Shown here piece by piece: positions 8,791-17,102 of a DNA stretch of 64,000 bases. Position 1 is the stretch's first letter, and each line of letters begins with the position of its first letter. The translations under genes were made by a program, and so were the position numbers. Origin of the DNA: Treponema sp. (GTDB taxonomy: Bacteria > Spirochaetota > Spirochaetia > Treponematales > Treponemataceae); the NCBI GenBank assembly GCA_017525605.1, contig JAFXSM010000028.1:1-64000 (forward strand), read 5' to 3'. The notes beneath the pieces are model-generated. The model had not been told where the DNA came from and made no database searches. It saw only the letters and a program-made list of their open reading frames with translations.

Positions 8791-9450
8791 ATGGAAGAAA
8801 CAGACCTCACAATCTTGACGATAGAAGAAGTTGCGAAATACCTAAGGGTTTCGGAGAGAACAGTCTACGACTGGGCACAGAAAGGAGAAATTCCGGCAGG
8901 AAAGATTGGAACTGTCTGGAGATTCAAGAAATCAGAGATAGAAAAATGGGTCAACGAGAAGCTTTCGGCACCAGTAAAGACAGCGGAAACGCCGCAGCGC
9001 ATCCTCGTGAAGAATATCCTCTCGCCTGACAGAATCGTGTTCATCGAGCACACTACAAAGCATGACGCAATCGTGGAGCTCGCATCGAATTTGAGCACGG
9101 CACCGCAGATAAAGGACGCAAAGGAACTCGTGTCGGAGCTTCTGCGCCGAGAGGAGCTCATGACGACCGCAATCGGAAGAGGAATCGCAATCCCGCACGT
9201 CCGGCTTGCATCTGTGACGGATCTTGTGATGAGCGTCGGAATCTGCAAGAACGATTTGGTTGACTTCCAGGCAATAGACGACACGCCAGTCCGCCTCCTC
9301 ATAATGATTGCGGCAGCGACGAACCAGCACTCGTACTACCTTCAGACGCTCAGCTTCTTCAGCTCGAAGCTCAAGCAGAAGGAAATAAGGGATGCCCTTC
9401 TCAACTGCACAGACACGAACGAGGCTTACGAAATCCTCACTGCGGAGTAA
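8791..9450 (+). CDS. ptsN: Excisionase-type DNA-binding domain fused to PTS EIIA (Ntr type)
   Basis: 219 aa. Residues 1-57 form a MerR/excisionase-type helix-turn-helix (TIEEVAKYLRVSERTVYDWA...GTVWRFKKSEIEKWV). Residues about 72-219 are a PTS EIIA domain of the fructose/nitrogen class; the phospho-accepting His is in GRGIAIPHVRL. The architecture suggests a transcription or sensory regulator controlled by phosphorylation through EI/HPr rather than a sugar carrier, as proposed for treponemal PtsN-like proteins. The ribosome site is GAAGGG before the ATG; a possible promoter has TTGACA at 8725-8730. A strong terminator follows at once, so the gene is transcribed alone. The symbol is by family, not by proven role. 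Confidence 0.8.
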   Translation: MEETDLTILTIEEVAKYLRVSERTVYDWAQKGEIPAGKIGTVWRFKKSEIEKWVNEKLSAPVKTAETPQRILVKNILSPDRIVFIEHTTKHDAIVELASNLSTAPQIKDAKELVSELLRREELMTTAIGRGIAIPHVRLASVTDLVMSVGICKNDLVDFQAIDDTPVRLLIMIAAATNQHSYYLQTLSFFSSKLKQKEIRDALLNCTDTNEAYEILTAE

Positions 9451-9470
9451 CCAATAATTTTTTTTAGGAC

Positions 9471-9508
9471 AAAGCGAAAACTTCCAAAACAAGTTTTCGC
9501 TTTTTTTT
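9471..9508 (+). terminator. Rho-independent terminator after the EIIA fusion gene
   Basis: Stem AAAGCGAAAACTT / AAGTTTTCGCTTT (13 bp perfect), 7-nt loop, then a run of Ts. Confidence 0.9.
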
Positions 9509-9544
9509 ATTTGGATTGAAAGACGAAAAAGGGAGAAAATTTTT

Positions 9545-10672
9545 ATGGCGGAAACGGAAAAATCAACGGAATTCATGAAACTCGCGATTGACGAGGCGAA
9601 AAAAGGCGAAGGATTCACACACCCGAACCCATTGGTCGGAGCAGTGCTGGTGAAAGACGGAAAAGTGCTCGCCACGGGCTATCACCACAAGTACGGAGAC
9701 CTGCACGCGGAACGTGACTGCCTTAAAAACGCACGCGAAAACGGAACCGACACGAAGGGAGCCACGATGTTCGTCACGCTTGAGCCGTGCTGCCACACAG
9801 GAAAGCAGCCGCCATGCACGCAGGCGATTATCGAAGCCGGAATCAAAAAAGTCGTAATCGGAAGCCGCGACCCGAACAGCCTTGTGAACGGAATAGGCGT
9901 TGAGCAGCTAAGAAATGCGGGAATCGAAGTCGTCCAGGACTTTTTGAAAGAAGAATGCGACGAGCTTAATTCGATTTTTTTCTATTACATCACGCATAAA
10001 ATGCCGTATGTCATCCTGAAATACGCAATGACAGCCGACGGAAGAACGGCGACCGTCACCGGAAAAAGCAAATGGATTACAGGAGAGAAAGCACGCGAGA
10101 ATGTGCATAGGACACGCGCAAAAGTCGCAGCAGTCATGACAGGAATCGGAACTGTGAAAGCCGACGACCCGCTTCTTACCTGCAGGCTCGATGACGGCAA
10201 GGAATATCATCAGCCGGCACGCATCGTAATCGACACACATCTCGACATTTCACCTGAAAGCGCGCTCGTGAAGTCCGCCAAAAACTCGAAAGTGCTCGTG
10301 ATTTACGGCGACTATTTCACCCCGCAAACGTACGACATGCGCGAGTGGCTTTTTAATCTTGGCGTTCAGACGGCAGTTTTCAAGACAGACGAAAACAGAA
10401 TCAACATAAAAGAAGTGCTTGAATACCTTGCGGAAACAGGAATCGACAGCGTCCTTGTCGAAAGCGGCGGAGAGCTTGCATCATCTGTACTGCCGTTCGC
10501 AAACGAAATCCACGCATACATCGCGCCAAAGATTTTTGGCGGAACATCTGACATCCGCGTGCCTGTGCGCGGCGAAGGCGTTGATAGCCCCGATGACGCA
10601 GTGATTTTTGAGAAGCCAGAAATCGAAGTTTTCGACGCAGACGTGCTTTTGAAATACAAGAGGAAGATTTAG
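9545..10672 (+). CDS. ribD: Riboflavin biosynthesis deaminase/reductase
   Basis: 375 aa bifunctional enzyme of riboflavin synthesis: deaminates the pyrimidine product of GTP cyclohydrolase II, then reduces its ribosyl side chain with NADPH. Deaminase (1-150): PNPLVGAVLV, zinc ligand and proton-shuttle LHAERDC, and PCCHTGKQPPC. Reductase (about 155-375): YVILKYAMTADGRTA, KSKWITG, GIGTVKADDPLLTCR and VESGGELASS. Ribosome site GGGAG. No other rib gene is adjacent, so in this organism ribD is separated from the rest of the pathway; no FMN riboswitch is seen in the 94 nt before it. Confidence 0.95.
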   Translation: MAETEKSTEFMKLAIDEAKKGEGFTHPNPLVGAVLVKDGKVLATGYHHKYGDLHAERDCLKNARENGTDTKGATMFVTLEPCCHTGKQPPCTQAIIEAGIKKVVIGSRDPNSLVNGIGVEQLRNAGIEVVQDFLKEECDELNSIFFYYITHKMPYVILKYAMTADGRTATVTGKSKWITGEKARENVHRTRAKVAAVMTGIGTVKADDPLLTCRLDDGKEYHQPARIVIDTHLDISPESALVKSAKNSKVLVIYGDYFTPQTYDMREWLFNLGVQTAVFKTDENRINIKEVLEYLAETGIDSVLVESGGELASSVLPFANEIHAYIAPKIFGGTSDIRVPVRGEGVDSPDDAVIFEKPEIEVFDADVLLKYKRKI

Positions 10673-10684
10673 GGGAAATATCAG

Positions 10685-10721
10685 ACCTGTTCGGAAATTT
10701 CAGTTTCGGAACAGGTTTTAT
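10685..10721. terminator. Terminator between convergent ribD and the 10723-11946 gene
   Basis: Stem ACCTGTTC (10685-10692) / GAACAGGT (10709-10716), 16-nt loop, then TTTATT. It stops two bases before the end of the opposing gene. Confidence 0.7.
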
Positions 10722-10722
10722 T

Positions 10723-11946
10723 CTAAAACGGAAATTCAACCTCAACCCACTTTGAGATGTCGGCTTGCTCGGCAGCGATTGTGCCGAATGTCAGGCCTTT
10801 CACCGTTGTGTCGCCGAGAAGGTACTGCTTGCCGTCGATTGGGAAAGAAAATCCCTGTTTGCCGTCAAGAACTGCACCGACGAGAGCGTGGCTGTATTCA
10901 GAGCTTACGAAGAAACAGGAATCCACGCCCAGATTTTTCAGGATGACGGCGACGAGCATACTCCGGCTGTCGCAGTCGCTTCCGAGATTCTGCATGACGC
11001 TCGGAATGTTGTTGAAATCCGCCTTTGAAACATCCTGAGACTCGCGCTTGTACTCGAACGACTGCACCCAATTGAGAAGCATCTGCGCGATCGCAGCGTC
11101 AGTGTTCGCCGGGTCTTTTTCGAAAGCAACGTCCTGCAAAGCCGCGCTTATGTCGAACGCGGGAATTTTCATCCTGTAGAGCGCATCTCTCGCAATCATC
11201 CGGTAAAAACGCTGCCATGCCGGAACAGCGAATTTTCTGACAGGCTCATCGCCGGACATCGCATAGACTTTGAACACGTTGAATTCACGGTCTATCACGG
11301 ACTGATTCGCAAGAACGTCCTTGTTTCCGATCGACGTGCTGATTTTCTGCCCGGCGATTTCGATATCGACATTCACCCTCGATTTTTTGTCCAGCGGGTC
11401 GGAGAAATATTTCTGCTGAGTGATTATTCCAGGCTCCTTGAAGCTTCCCAAATCCACGGAAAGAGAATCTATAATAGAAGAAACAAAGCATTCGTTCTGA
11501 TAGAAATTCTTTTTCGGAGTGAAGACAATCATATTTACGAACGAATTTGCGGAAGAAAGCTGGACGCAAGCGGAAATTCCCTGCTGCTCCTCGCTGAAAA
11601 CCTGATTCTGAAAAACGAACGACGCGACCGATGCTTTCCTCCGCCTCCAGCTTACAGTGTCGATTCTGCTGCCTTTCAACGTTGCGCCGAGCTTTTTCAA
11701 ATTCGACTTTAGAAATTCCTCCGCGGGATTTTTCGATTTTTGAGAGGAAGAAGTGACGAGAAGGACTGTGACAGGGACAATCTCGCTTGAGAACTGGAAC
11801 ATCGACTCGTCCTCACTTCCGTCAACCATCACGAAGCCTTCTGGCAAATCGATTGTATAGCCGAATTTCTGCGACGAAACTAGTTCCGCAGCGGAAAATG
11901 CAATTGAAATCACAAAAAACAAAACAAATGAAAAAATTTTACGCAT
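10723..11946 (-). CDS. Exported transglutaminase-like protein
   Basis: 407 aa with a signal peptide (MRKIFSFVLFFVISIAFSAA). The C-terminal third carries the transglutaminase-like Cys-His-Asp order: Cys in LGSDCDSRSML, His in EYSHALVGAV and Asp in YLLGDTT. These folds act as cysteine proteases, amidases or cross-linking enzymes; the substrate is unknown. The N-terminal 150 residues resemble periplasmic lipid- or protein-binding domains (weak). The start at 11946 is preferred over 11952 because a TATAAT (11954-11959 on this strand) ends 7 nt before it and there is no Shine-Dalgarno. Divergent from the pseudouridine synthase gene, with only 28 bp between the two start codons. Confidence 0.65.
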   Translation of the reverse strand: MRKIFSFVLFFVISIAFSAAELVSSQKFGYTIDLPEGFVMVDGSEDESMFQFSSEIVPVTVLLVTSSSQKSKNPAEEFLKSNLKKLGATLKGSRIDTVSWRRRKASVASFVFQNQVFSEEQQGISACVQLSSANSFVNMIVFTPKKNFYQNECFVSSIIDSLSVDLGSFKEPGIITQQKYFSDPLDKKSRVNVDIEIAGQKISTSIGNKDVLANQSVIDREFNVFKVYAMSGDEPVRKFAVPAWQRFYRMIARDALYRMKIPAFDISAALQDVAFEKDPANTDAAIAQMLLNWVQSFEYKRESQDVSKADFNNIPSVMQNLGSDCDSRSMLVAVILKNLGVDSCFFVSSEYSHALVGAVLDGKQGFSFPIDGKQYLLGDTTVKGLTFGTIAAEQADISKWVEVEFPF

Positions 11947-11974
11947 AAACAAAATTATAACCTATAATTTCCGA
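11947..11974. promoter_or_regulatory. 28-bp divergent promoter region with two -10 boxes
   Basis: TATAAT on the - strand (11954-11959) ends 7 nt before the ATG at 11946; TATAAT on the + strand (11963-11968) ends 6 nt before the ATG at 11975. The boxes are 3 bp apart, so the two polymerase sites overlap. Any -35 elements must lie inside the opposite coding region. Neither gene has a ribosome-binding site. Confidence 0.65.
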
Positions 11975-12676
11975 ATGAAAGAAAAAATCCCCATCGTCTA
12001 CGAAAATGACGAAATCATAGTAATCAACAAACCATCTGGCATTGCGGTTCAGGGAGGCGAAGGAGTTGCCCATCCGCTCGACGAAGAACTCCCGAAACAG
12101 CTCGGATACAAAATCCATCTCGTCCACAGGCTCGACAAAGAAACGTGCGGGCTTATGGTCGTTGCGAAAAACGCGCAGTCGGCTTCAAAATGGATAAAGC
12201 TGATTGCAGGAAAGCTCGTCCAGAAAGAATACACAGCAATCTGCTTCGGGCTTCCGACCGTAAAAGGAAAAATCCAGAAATCAGGGAAAATCGAGGCGAG
12301 CGTGACGAAAGGCGAAAGGGAGCTTAGCGCGGTCACGAATTTTCAAGTTCTTTCGGAATGGAAAAAGGAATTTGAAAAGAAGAATGCCGAAACCGGCGAA
12401 ATCAAAAAAGAAACTTTCCAGCTCGCAAAGCTTCATCTGGTGCTCGGAACAGGAAGGATGCACCAGATTCGAATCCACCTTGCGTCTGTTGGCGCACCGA
12501 TTGTCGGCGACGACAGGCACGGTGACTTCAAAAAGAACAAATTCGCAAAGCAGAAAAAGCTCCTTCTGTGCTCGACAAAGCTCACGATTCCTTGCGGCGA
12601 CGGAAAAACCAAAACGTTCGAGATAAATCCGCCTGAATATTTCGAGGAAACGAATCCGCAAGAAAACAAAGAGTAA
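11975..12676 (+). CDS. RluA-family RNA pseudouridine synthase
   Basis: 233 aa. The family isomerises specific uridines in rRNA or tRNA. Seen: NKPSGIAVQGG near the N terminus, the catalytic-Asp motif HRLDKETCGLMV, and the family motif TGRMHQIRIHLA followed by APIVGDDRHG. The protein starts directly with the catalytic domain and has no S4 RNA-binding domain, as in the short RluA/TruC type. Target position cannot be told from sequence. Probably leaderless (see promoter at 11947-11974). Confidence 0.9.
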   Translation: MKEKIPIVYENDEIIVINKPSGIAVQGGEGVAHPLDEELPKQLGYKIHLVHRLDKETCGLMVVAKNAQSASKWIKLIAGKLVQKEYTAICFGLPTVKGKIQKSGKIEASVTKGERELSAVTNFQVLSEWKKEFEKKNAETGEIKKETFQLAKLHLVLGTGRMHQIRIHLASVGAPIVGDDRHGDFKKNKFAKQKKLLLCSTKLTIPCGDGKTKTFEINPPEYFEETNPQENKE

Positions 12677-12721
12677 AAGCCAAGCAAAAACTTAAAAAAA
12701 CTAAACGGAGAAAAACAAAAA

Positions 12722-13906
12722 ATGAAATTCCTTCACACCGGCGACTGGCATCTCGGAAAAACGCTCTACGACGTTTCGTTAATCGAAGACCAGAAGCATT
12801 TCATAAACCAGGTTCTTGAGATTTTTTCCGACGCTGAAAAAAACGAAGAGCCATACGACGCGCTCATCATTCCGGGGGATATTTACGACAGGTCTGTGCC
12901 GAGCGTTGCCGCAGTCAAATTGTTCAACAACTTTCTGAACGAAATGAACGACAGGTTCCCGAACATACACATTTTCATTCTGGCAGGAAACCACGACGGA
13001 CCCGACAGAATGTCGTTCGCTTCAGAATTCCTTGAAAAATCGAACATCCACATCTGCACCGACGCACAAAAAATTCCGCAGGCAGTCGTGATAAACGGCG
13101 TTGCGGTCTATCAGATTCCTTTTCTGATTCCGGGGTGCTTCAAAGATGAACTTAAGGAGCAGAACGAGCTGTACAAACGCGCGACGGAAATGATAGCGGA
13201 AAGCCACGAAAAAAATCATCATGGTCTTCCGCTCGTTGTTTGTGCGCACGCGACTGTTTTTGGCGCAGACAACCCTGAGCTTTCGGTCGGAACGGCAGCT
13301 TCAATCGACCAAAGCCTTTTCGACGGATTCACATACACGGCACTCGGCCACATCCACAAATTCCAGCGTCTCTCGCGCGACGACAAGATGTTCTATTCAG
13401 GCTCACCGATTGCATACACGTTCGACGACGACGCTCCAAAATTCTTTCTTTCGGTGGAAATCGGAAGCGACGCGACAAAGCCTGAGCGCACGGAAAAAAT
13501 TCCTGTTGACGTTCTCCATCCGCTAATCCGGCTGAAAGGAAAATTCGAGGATTTCAGGAGCAGCAGCGATTACGAAAAATACAAGAATTACTACATCGAA
13601 ATAAAAAGCACGGACGCAACCCCTGTCCAGAACGCAAAGCAGCTTTTGCGCGAAAAGTACCCTCACCTGCTTTCATTCGTGCGCGACAAGATTCTTTCAA
13701 TGGAAGAAAATGCGAATTTTGCAGAACGAAAAAGGATTCTAAAAGAAAACAAACAGAAAGCCGAGATTGAGCTCCTTAAGAAATTCCTGGAAGAAATTTA
13801 CATTGAAGAAAAGGACGGGAAAAAAGTACTTGCGGAAAACGCAAAAATCCCGGAAAAACTCAAGCTGTTCGAAGAATTTTTTTCAGACGAGACGATTCAG
13901 GAGTAA
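12722..13906 (+). CDS. sbcD: SbcD nuclease subunit (Mre11 homologue)
   Basis: 394 aa; metal-dependent nuclease half of the SbcCD complex that opens hairpins and protein-blocked DNA ends. All phosphoesterase motifs are seen: GDWHLGKT, GDIYDRS, AGNHDGPD, CAHATVFG and GHIHKFQ. The ribosome site CGGAGAA precedes the ATG. The stop is 3 nt before sbcC, indicating translational coupling and a fixed subunit ratio. Confidence 0.95.
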   Translation: MKFLHTGDWHLGKTLYDVSLIEDQKHFINQVLEIFSDAEKNEEPYDALIIPGDIYDRSVPSVAAVKLFNNFLNEMNDRFPNIHIFILAGNHDGPDRMSFASEFLEKSNIHICTDAQKIPQAVVINGVAVYQIPFLIPGCFKDELKEQNELYKRATEMIAESHEKNHHGLPLVVCAHATVFGADNPELSVGTAASIDQSLFDGFTYTALGHIHKFQRLSRDDKMFYSGSPIAYTFDDDAPKFFLSVEIGSDATKPERTEKIPVDVLHPLIRLKGKFEDFRSSSDYEKYKNYYIEIKSTDATPVQNAKQLLREKYPHLLSFVRDKILSMEENANFAERKRILKENKQKAEIELLKKFLEEIYIEEKDGKKVLAENAKIPEKLKLFEEFFSDETIQE

Positions 13907-13909
13907 AAA

Positions 13910-16900
13910 ATGCGACCTATAAAACTAAGAATGAAGAATTTTGGACCATTCGAAAACGAAACTCTCGATTTTACGCAGGTAAAGCCTATGTTTCTAATCA
14001 CGGGAAAGACCGGAAGCGGAAAATCCACGATTTTTGATGCGATGACATTCGCGCTTTACGGAAGCTATTCGGGCGCAAGAGGAAAGCTCACGCAAAAAGA
14101 GATGAAATCGAATTTCGCAAAGGTCGGAAGCGAGTCTTTTGTGGAATTCACTTTTTCGGTTCAGGACATAAAAGACGGAATGACGACGAAAACTTACAAA
14201 GTGAAGAGAATCGTCCCGTATGAATACGAAAACACGAAGGGAAAAATCGCAACGAAAGCTTCGGATGTCGAGCTTTATATGAAGGACAATGATGGAAGCT
14301 TTGTTCCGCTTCAGCTGAAAACGGCGGAAGAGCGGACAAAGGAAATTGCGAACAACATAATCGGCCTGCAGTACGACGAATTCAACCAGATTGTTCTTCT
14401 TCCGCAGGGAAAATTCTCGGAATTCCTCACCCAAACGTCGAGCAAAAGGGAGGAAACTCTCAAAAAGATTTTCCCGCTCGGAAAAATCGAAAGAGTGGTC
14501 GAAAAACTCAAGGAGAAAAAAGACGCATACAGCGAAAAACTCAAAGGATATGCCACAAGAATAGAAGAAATCACGAAAGACGGCGGCTCGGAAGAAAAAT
14601 TCAAAGAGGAAATTGAAAAACTCGGCTCGAAAATTGCGAGTCTCGAAAAAGAAAGGGACGAAACGCAAAAAAGACTCCAAGAACTGACCATAGAAAAAAC
14701 GAAAAAAGAGGAAAATCTAAAAACTGCGGAAAAAATCGAAGAGACGAACAGAAAAATCGCAGAGCTTGAAAGCAAGCGGACCGAAATTGAAAATCTCTCC
14801 GAACGGATTGCAAAATCAAAGAAGGCAAAAGAGTTCGCTCCCGAAATCGAACGAAACAAATCGGAAAAGGAGCATCTGGAAAAAGCGGCTGGCAACTTTG
14901 ATTCTGCAAAATCGGAATTGGAAGAAGCTAACAAAAACCTCGCCATTCTTTCTGAAAAAGAAGAGGAGATGAACAATCTCAAGGAAAAAAACAAAGCCGA
15001 CAGCGCGGAACTTGAATCTTTGAAGAAAAAACTTGAGCAAGTGCAGAATCTTCTGGAAGCGAAAAAACAAAAAAAGCAGATTGAAGACGAAATCGAAGAA
15101 TTCAAGAAAAGCACTCAAGAAAATGAAGAGCGGATCGAAGGATTCAGGATGAATCTGAAGAAAATCGCGAATCAGTTTGAAATAAATTATGAGAGCGAGG
15201 ACACAATTCTCACTTCCCTGCTTGTAAAGCAACATGACGCGGACGAAAAAATCACCGCGAACGAAAACGAGCTTTTAATTCTCAAAAAAATCGATGCCGA
15301 AGAGAAAAAACTTTCCGAAGCCGAAAATGCGCTGAAAACTGCGGAAGAAAAATCGGAAGAGGAAAAACGAAGGCTGGAAACGAAAAAGCAAACTCTCGAA
15401 CGGCTGAAAGAGACGCAGCGCGAATTCGAAATGAGCGAAAAAGCGGCATCCCTTGCAAAACATCTCAAAAGCGGATGCAAATGTCCTGTCTGCGGCTCGA
15501 CGACGCACCCGGAGCCTGCGAAGCAAAGCGGAATCAGCGTTGAAGATGAAATTGAGGAACAGGAAAAGAGCGTAGAAGAAGCAGAAAAAGATTTTGAAAA
15601 GGCGAACGAGGTTCTTCTCAGCGCGAAAAAAGACAAGGAGCATCAGGAAAAAACGGTCGCGGATTTGAAATCAGCTTCAAAATGCGGTCTTTCGATTTCC
15701 GATGTCGAAAAAATTCTTTCGGAGCTTAAAAAATCAAAAGGCGAAATTCAATCCAGCTACGAAGAAGCATGCGCAATTTCCAAGAGCCTCAAAACAGAGC
15801 TTGAAGTTCAGAAAAACAACAAAGACACGGAATCGACACTGAACGCAAGACTTGAAAAGGCAAACGGAATAATTGAGGAGCAGGAAAAGAACATTTCCGG
15901 CGACAAAAACGAGGACGTTGCACAAATCAAAGCGAAAATCGAAACGACAGAAGCCGATGTCAAAAAGAACAGTGCCGAGACGGAGAAATTCGACAAAGAT
16001 TTCGGAGAAGCGAAAAATACTGTGCGCGATTGCGAAGTCAGAAAAACACAGACGGAAAAAACGCTTGCAGAAGCGACGCAGCGCAAAGCTGATGCGCAAA
16101 AAGCTCTCGACGAGAAAATCGAATCCTCGGACTTCACAAGCGAAGAAGAAATCGTTTCGCAGATTATGGAGAACGACGAGTCGGAAGAAAAGAGAATTGC
16201 AGACTGGAGAACGGAACTCGAAAGTCTTAAAACGCTTGTCTCCAGCACAAAAATTGACGAATCAATCGATGAGATAAAAGACGAAATCGCAAAAATCAAA
16301 TCCGAACTGGAAAAGACGGAGCTTCAAAACGCCGACTTCACAAAAAAAATCAATGATTTTCATGGTGAAAAGAGGTCGAAGGAAGACACACTTTCAGAAC
16401 TGCAAAAGACATCGGCTCTGCACGGAAAACTTTTGAAGGAAAGCGAGATATACATTTCGCTCTACAAGGATTTGAACGGCGAGACAGGCAAAAAAAATCT
16501 TTTCACATCGTGGATTCTTGCGACGAATTTCTCGGAAGTCGTCGATTATGCGAACAGCCGCTTCCTTGAGCTTTCGGGCGGAAGATATCAGTTCAATATC
16601 AATGCGACGAAAGCGGCAGGAAAACACGGTCTGGACATCGCGATTAACGACGCAGAAATCGGCGACAGAGCCCCAGCAACGCTGTCCGGCGGAGAGACAT
16701 TCCAGGCGTCGATCAGCCTCGCGCTCGCGCTCACCGATGTCATCTGCCAGCACTCAGGCGGAATACGTCTCGACTCGCTTTTCATCGACGAGGGATTCGG
16801 CTCGCTTGACCAGGAATCGCTCGACAAGGCGATTGCGACTCTCAAAAAAATCCAGGAGCACAAGATTGTCGGCGTGATATCACACGTTGACGCGATGGGA

Positions 16901-16984
16901 ACAGAAATAAAATCGCATGTAGTCGTCCACAAAGGAAACGAAATGGAGGAACACTCGAAAATCGAAATCGAGAATCTTGAGTAG
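13910..16984 (+). CDS. sbcC: SbcC ATPase subunit (Rad50 homologue)
   Basis: 1024 aa SMC-like ATPase. Walker A GKTGSGKST near residue 35; two long coiled coils rich in Lys/Glu on either side of a zinc hook CPVC (about residues 523-526, in GCKCPVCGSTTHP); C-terminal signature LSGGETFQASISLALAL and Walker B LFIDEGFGSLD. The hook Cys pair lets two SbcC arms join through zinc. The order sbcD-sbcC and 3-nt spacing are standard. A stable terminator closes the pair. Confidence 0.95.
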   Translation: MRPIKLRMKNFGPFENETLDFTQVKPMFLITGKTGSGKSTIFDAMTFALYGSYSGARGKLTQKEMKSNFAKVGSESFVEFTFSVQDIKDGMTTKTYKVKRIVPYEYENTKGKIATKASDVELYMKDNDGSFVPLQLKTAEERTKEIANNIIGLQYDEFNQIVLLPQGKFSEFLTQTSSKREETLKKIFPLGKIERVVEKLKEKKDAYSEKLKGYATRIEEITKDGGSEEKFKEEIEKLGSKIASLEKERDETQKRLQELTIEKTKKEENLKTAEKIEETNRKIAELESKRTEIENLSERIAKSKKAKEFAPEIERNKSEKEHLEKAAGNFDSAKSELEEANKNLAILSEKEEEMNNLKEKNKADSAELESLKKKLEQVQNLLEAKKQKKQIEDEIEEFKKSTQENEERIEGFRMNLKKIANQFEINYESEDTILTSLLVKQHDADEKITANENELLILKKIDAEEKKLSEAENALKTAEEKSEEEKRRLETKKQTLERLKETQREFEMSEKAASLAKHLKSGCKCPVCGSTTHPEPAKQSGISVEDEIEEQEKSVEEAEKDFEKANEVLLSAKKDKEHQEKTVADLKSASKCGLSISDVEKILSELKKSKGEIQSSYEEACAISKSLKTELEVQKNNKDTESTLNARLEKANGIIEEQEKNISGDKNEDVAQIKAKIETTEADVKKNSAETEKFDKDFGEAKNTVRDCEVRKTQTEKTLAEATQRKADAQKALDEKIESSDFTSEEEIVSQIMENDESEEKRIADWRTELESLKTLVSSTKIDESIDEIKDEIAKIKSELEKTELQNADFTKKINDFHGEKRSKEDTLSELQKTSALHGKLLKESEIYISLYKDLNGETGKKNLFTSWILATNFSEVVDYANSRFLELSGGRYQFNINATKAAGKHGLDIAINDAEIGDRAPATLSGGETFQASISLALALTDVICQHSGGIRLDSLFIDEGFGSLDQESLDKAIATLKKIQEHKIVGVISHVDAMGTEIKSHVVVHKGNEMEEHSKIEIENLE

Positions 16985-17020
16985 ATTTTCTTTCCGGCAC
17001 ATGATGAAAATCAAATGACA

Positions 17021-17060
17021 AAAAAAGGCGTGGCAAGCATTTCACTTACCACGCCTTTTT
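17021..17060. terminator. Terminator between convergent sbcC and oadB
   Basis: Stem AAAAAAGGCGTGG / CCACGCCTTTTT around a 15-nt loop; A-run and T-run on both sides allow action in both directions. Confidence 0.9.
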
Positions 17061-17102
17061 CATTTCAAGCGCAATTGATATTTAACTGCACTATGATTTT
17101 TT

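Noticed and set aside
14311-15114. 267-aa - strand frame opposite sbcC, very rich in Phe/Ser
   Set aside because: Complement of Lys/Glu-rich coiled-coil codons (AAA/GAA become TTT/TTC); not a membrane protein.
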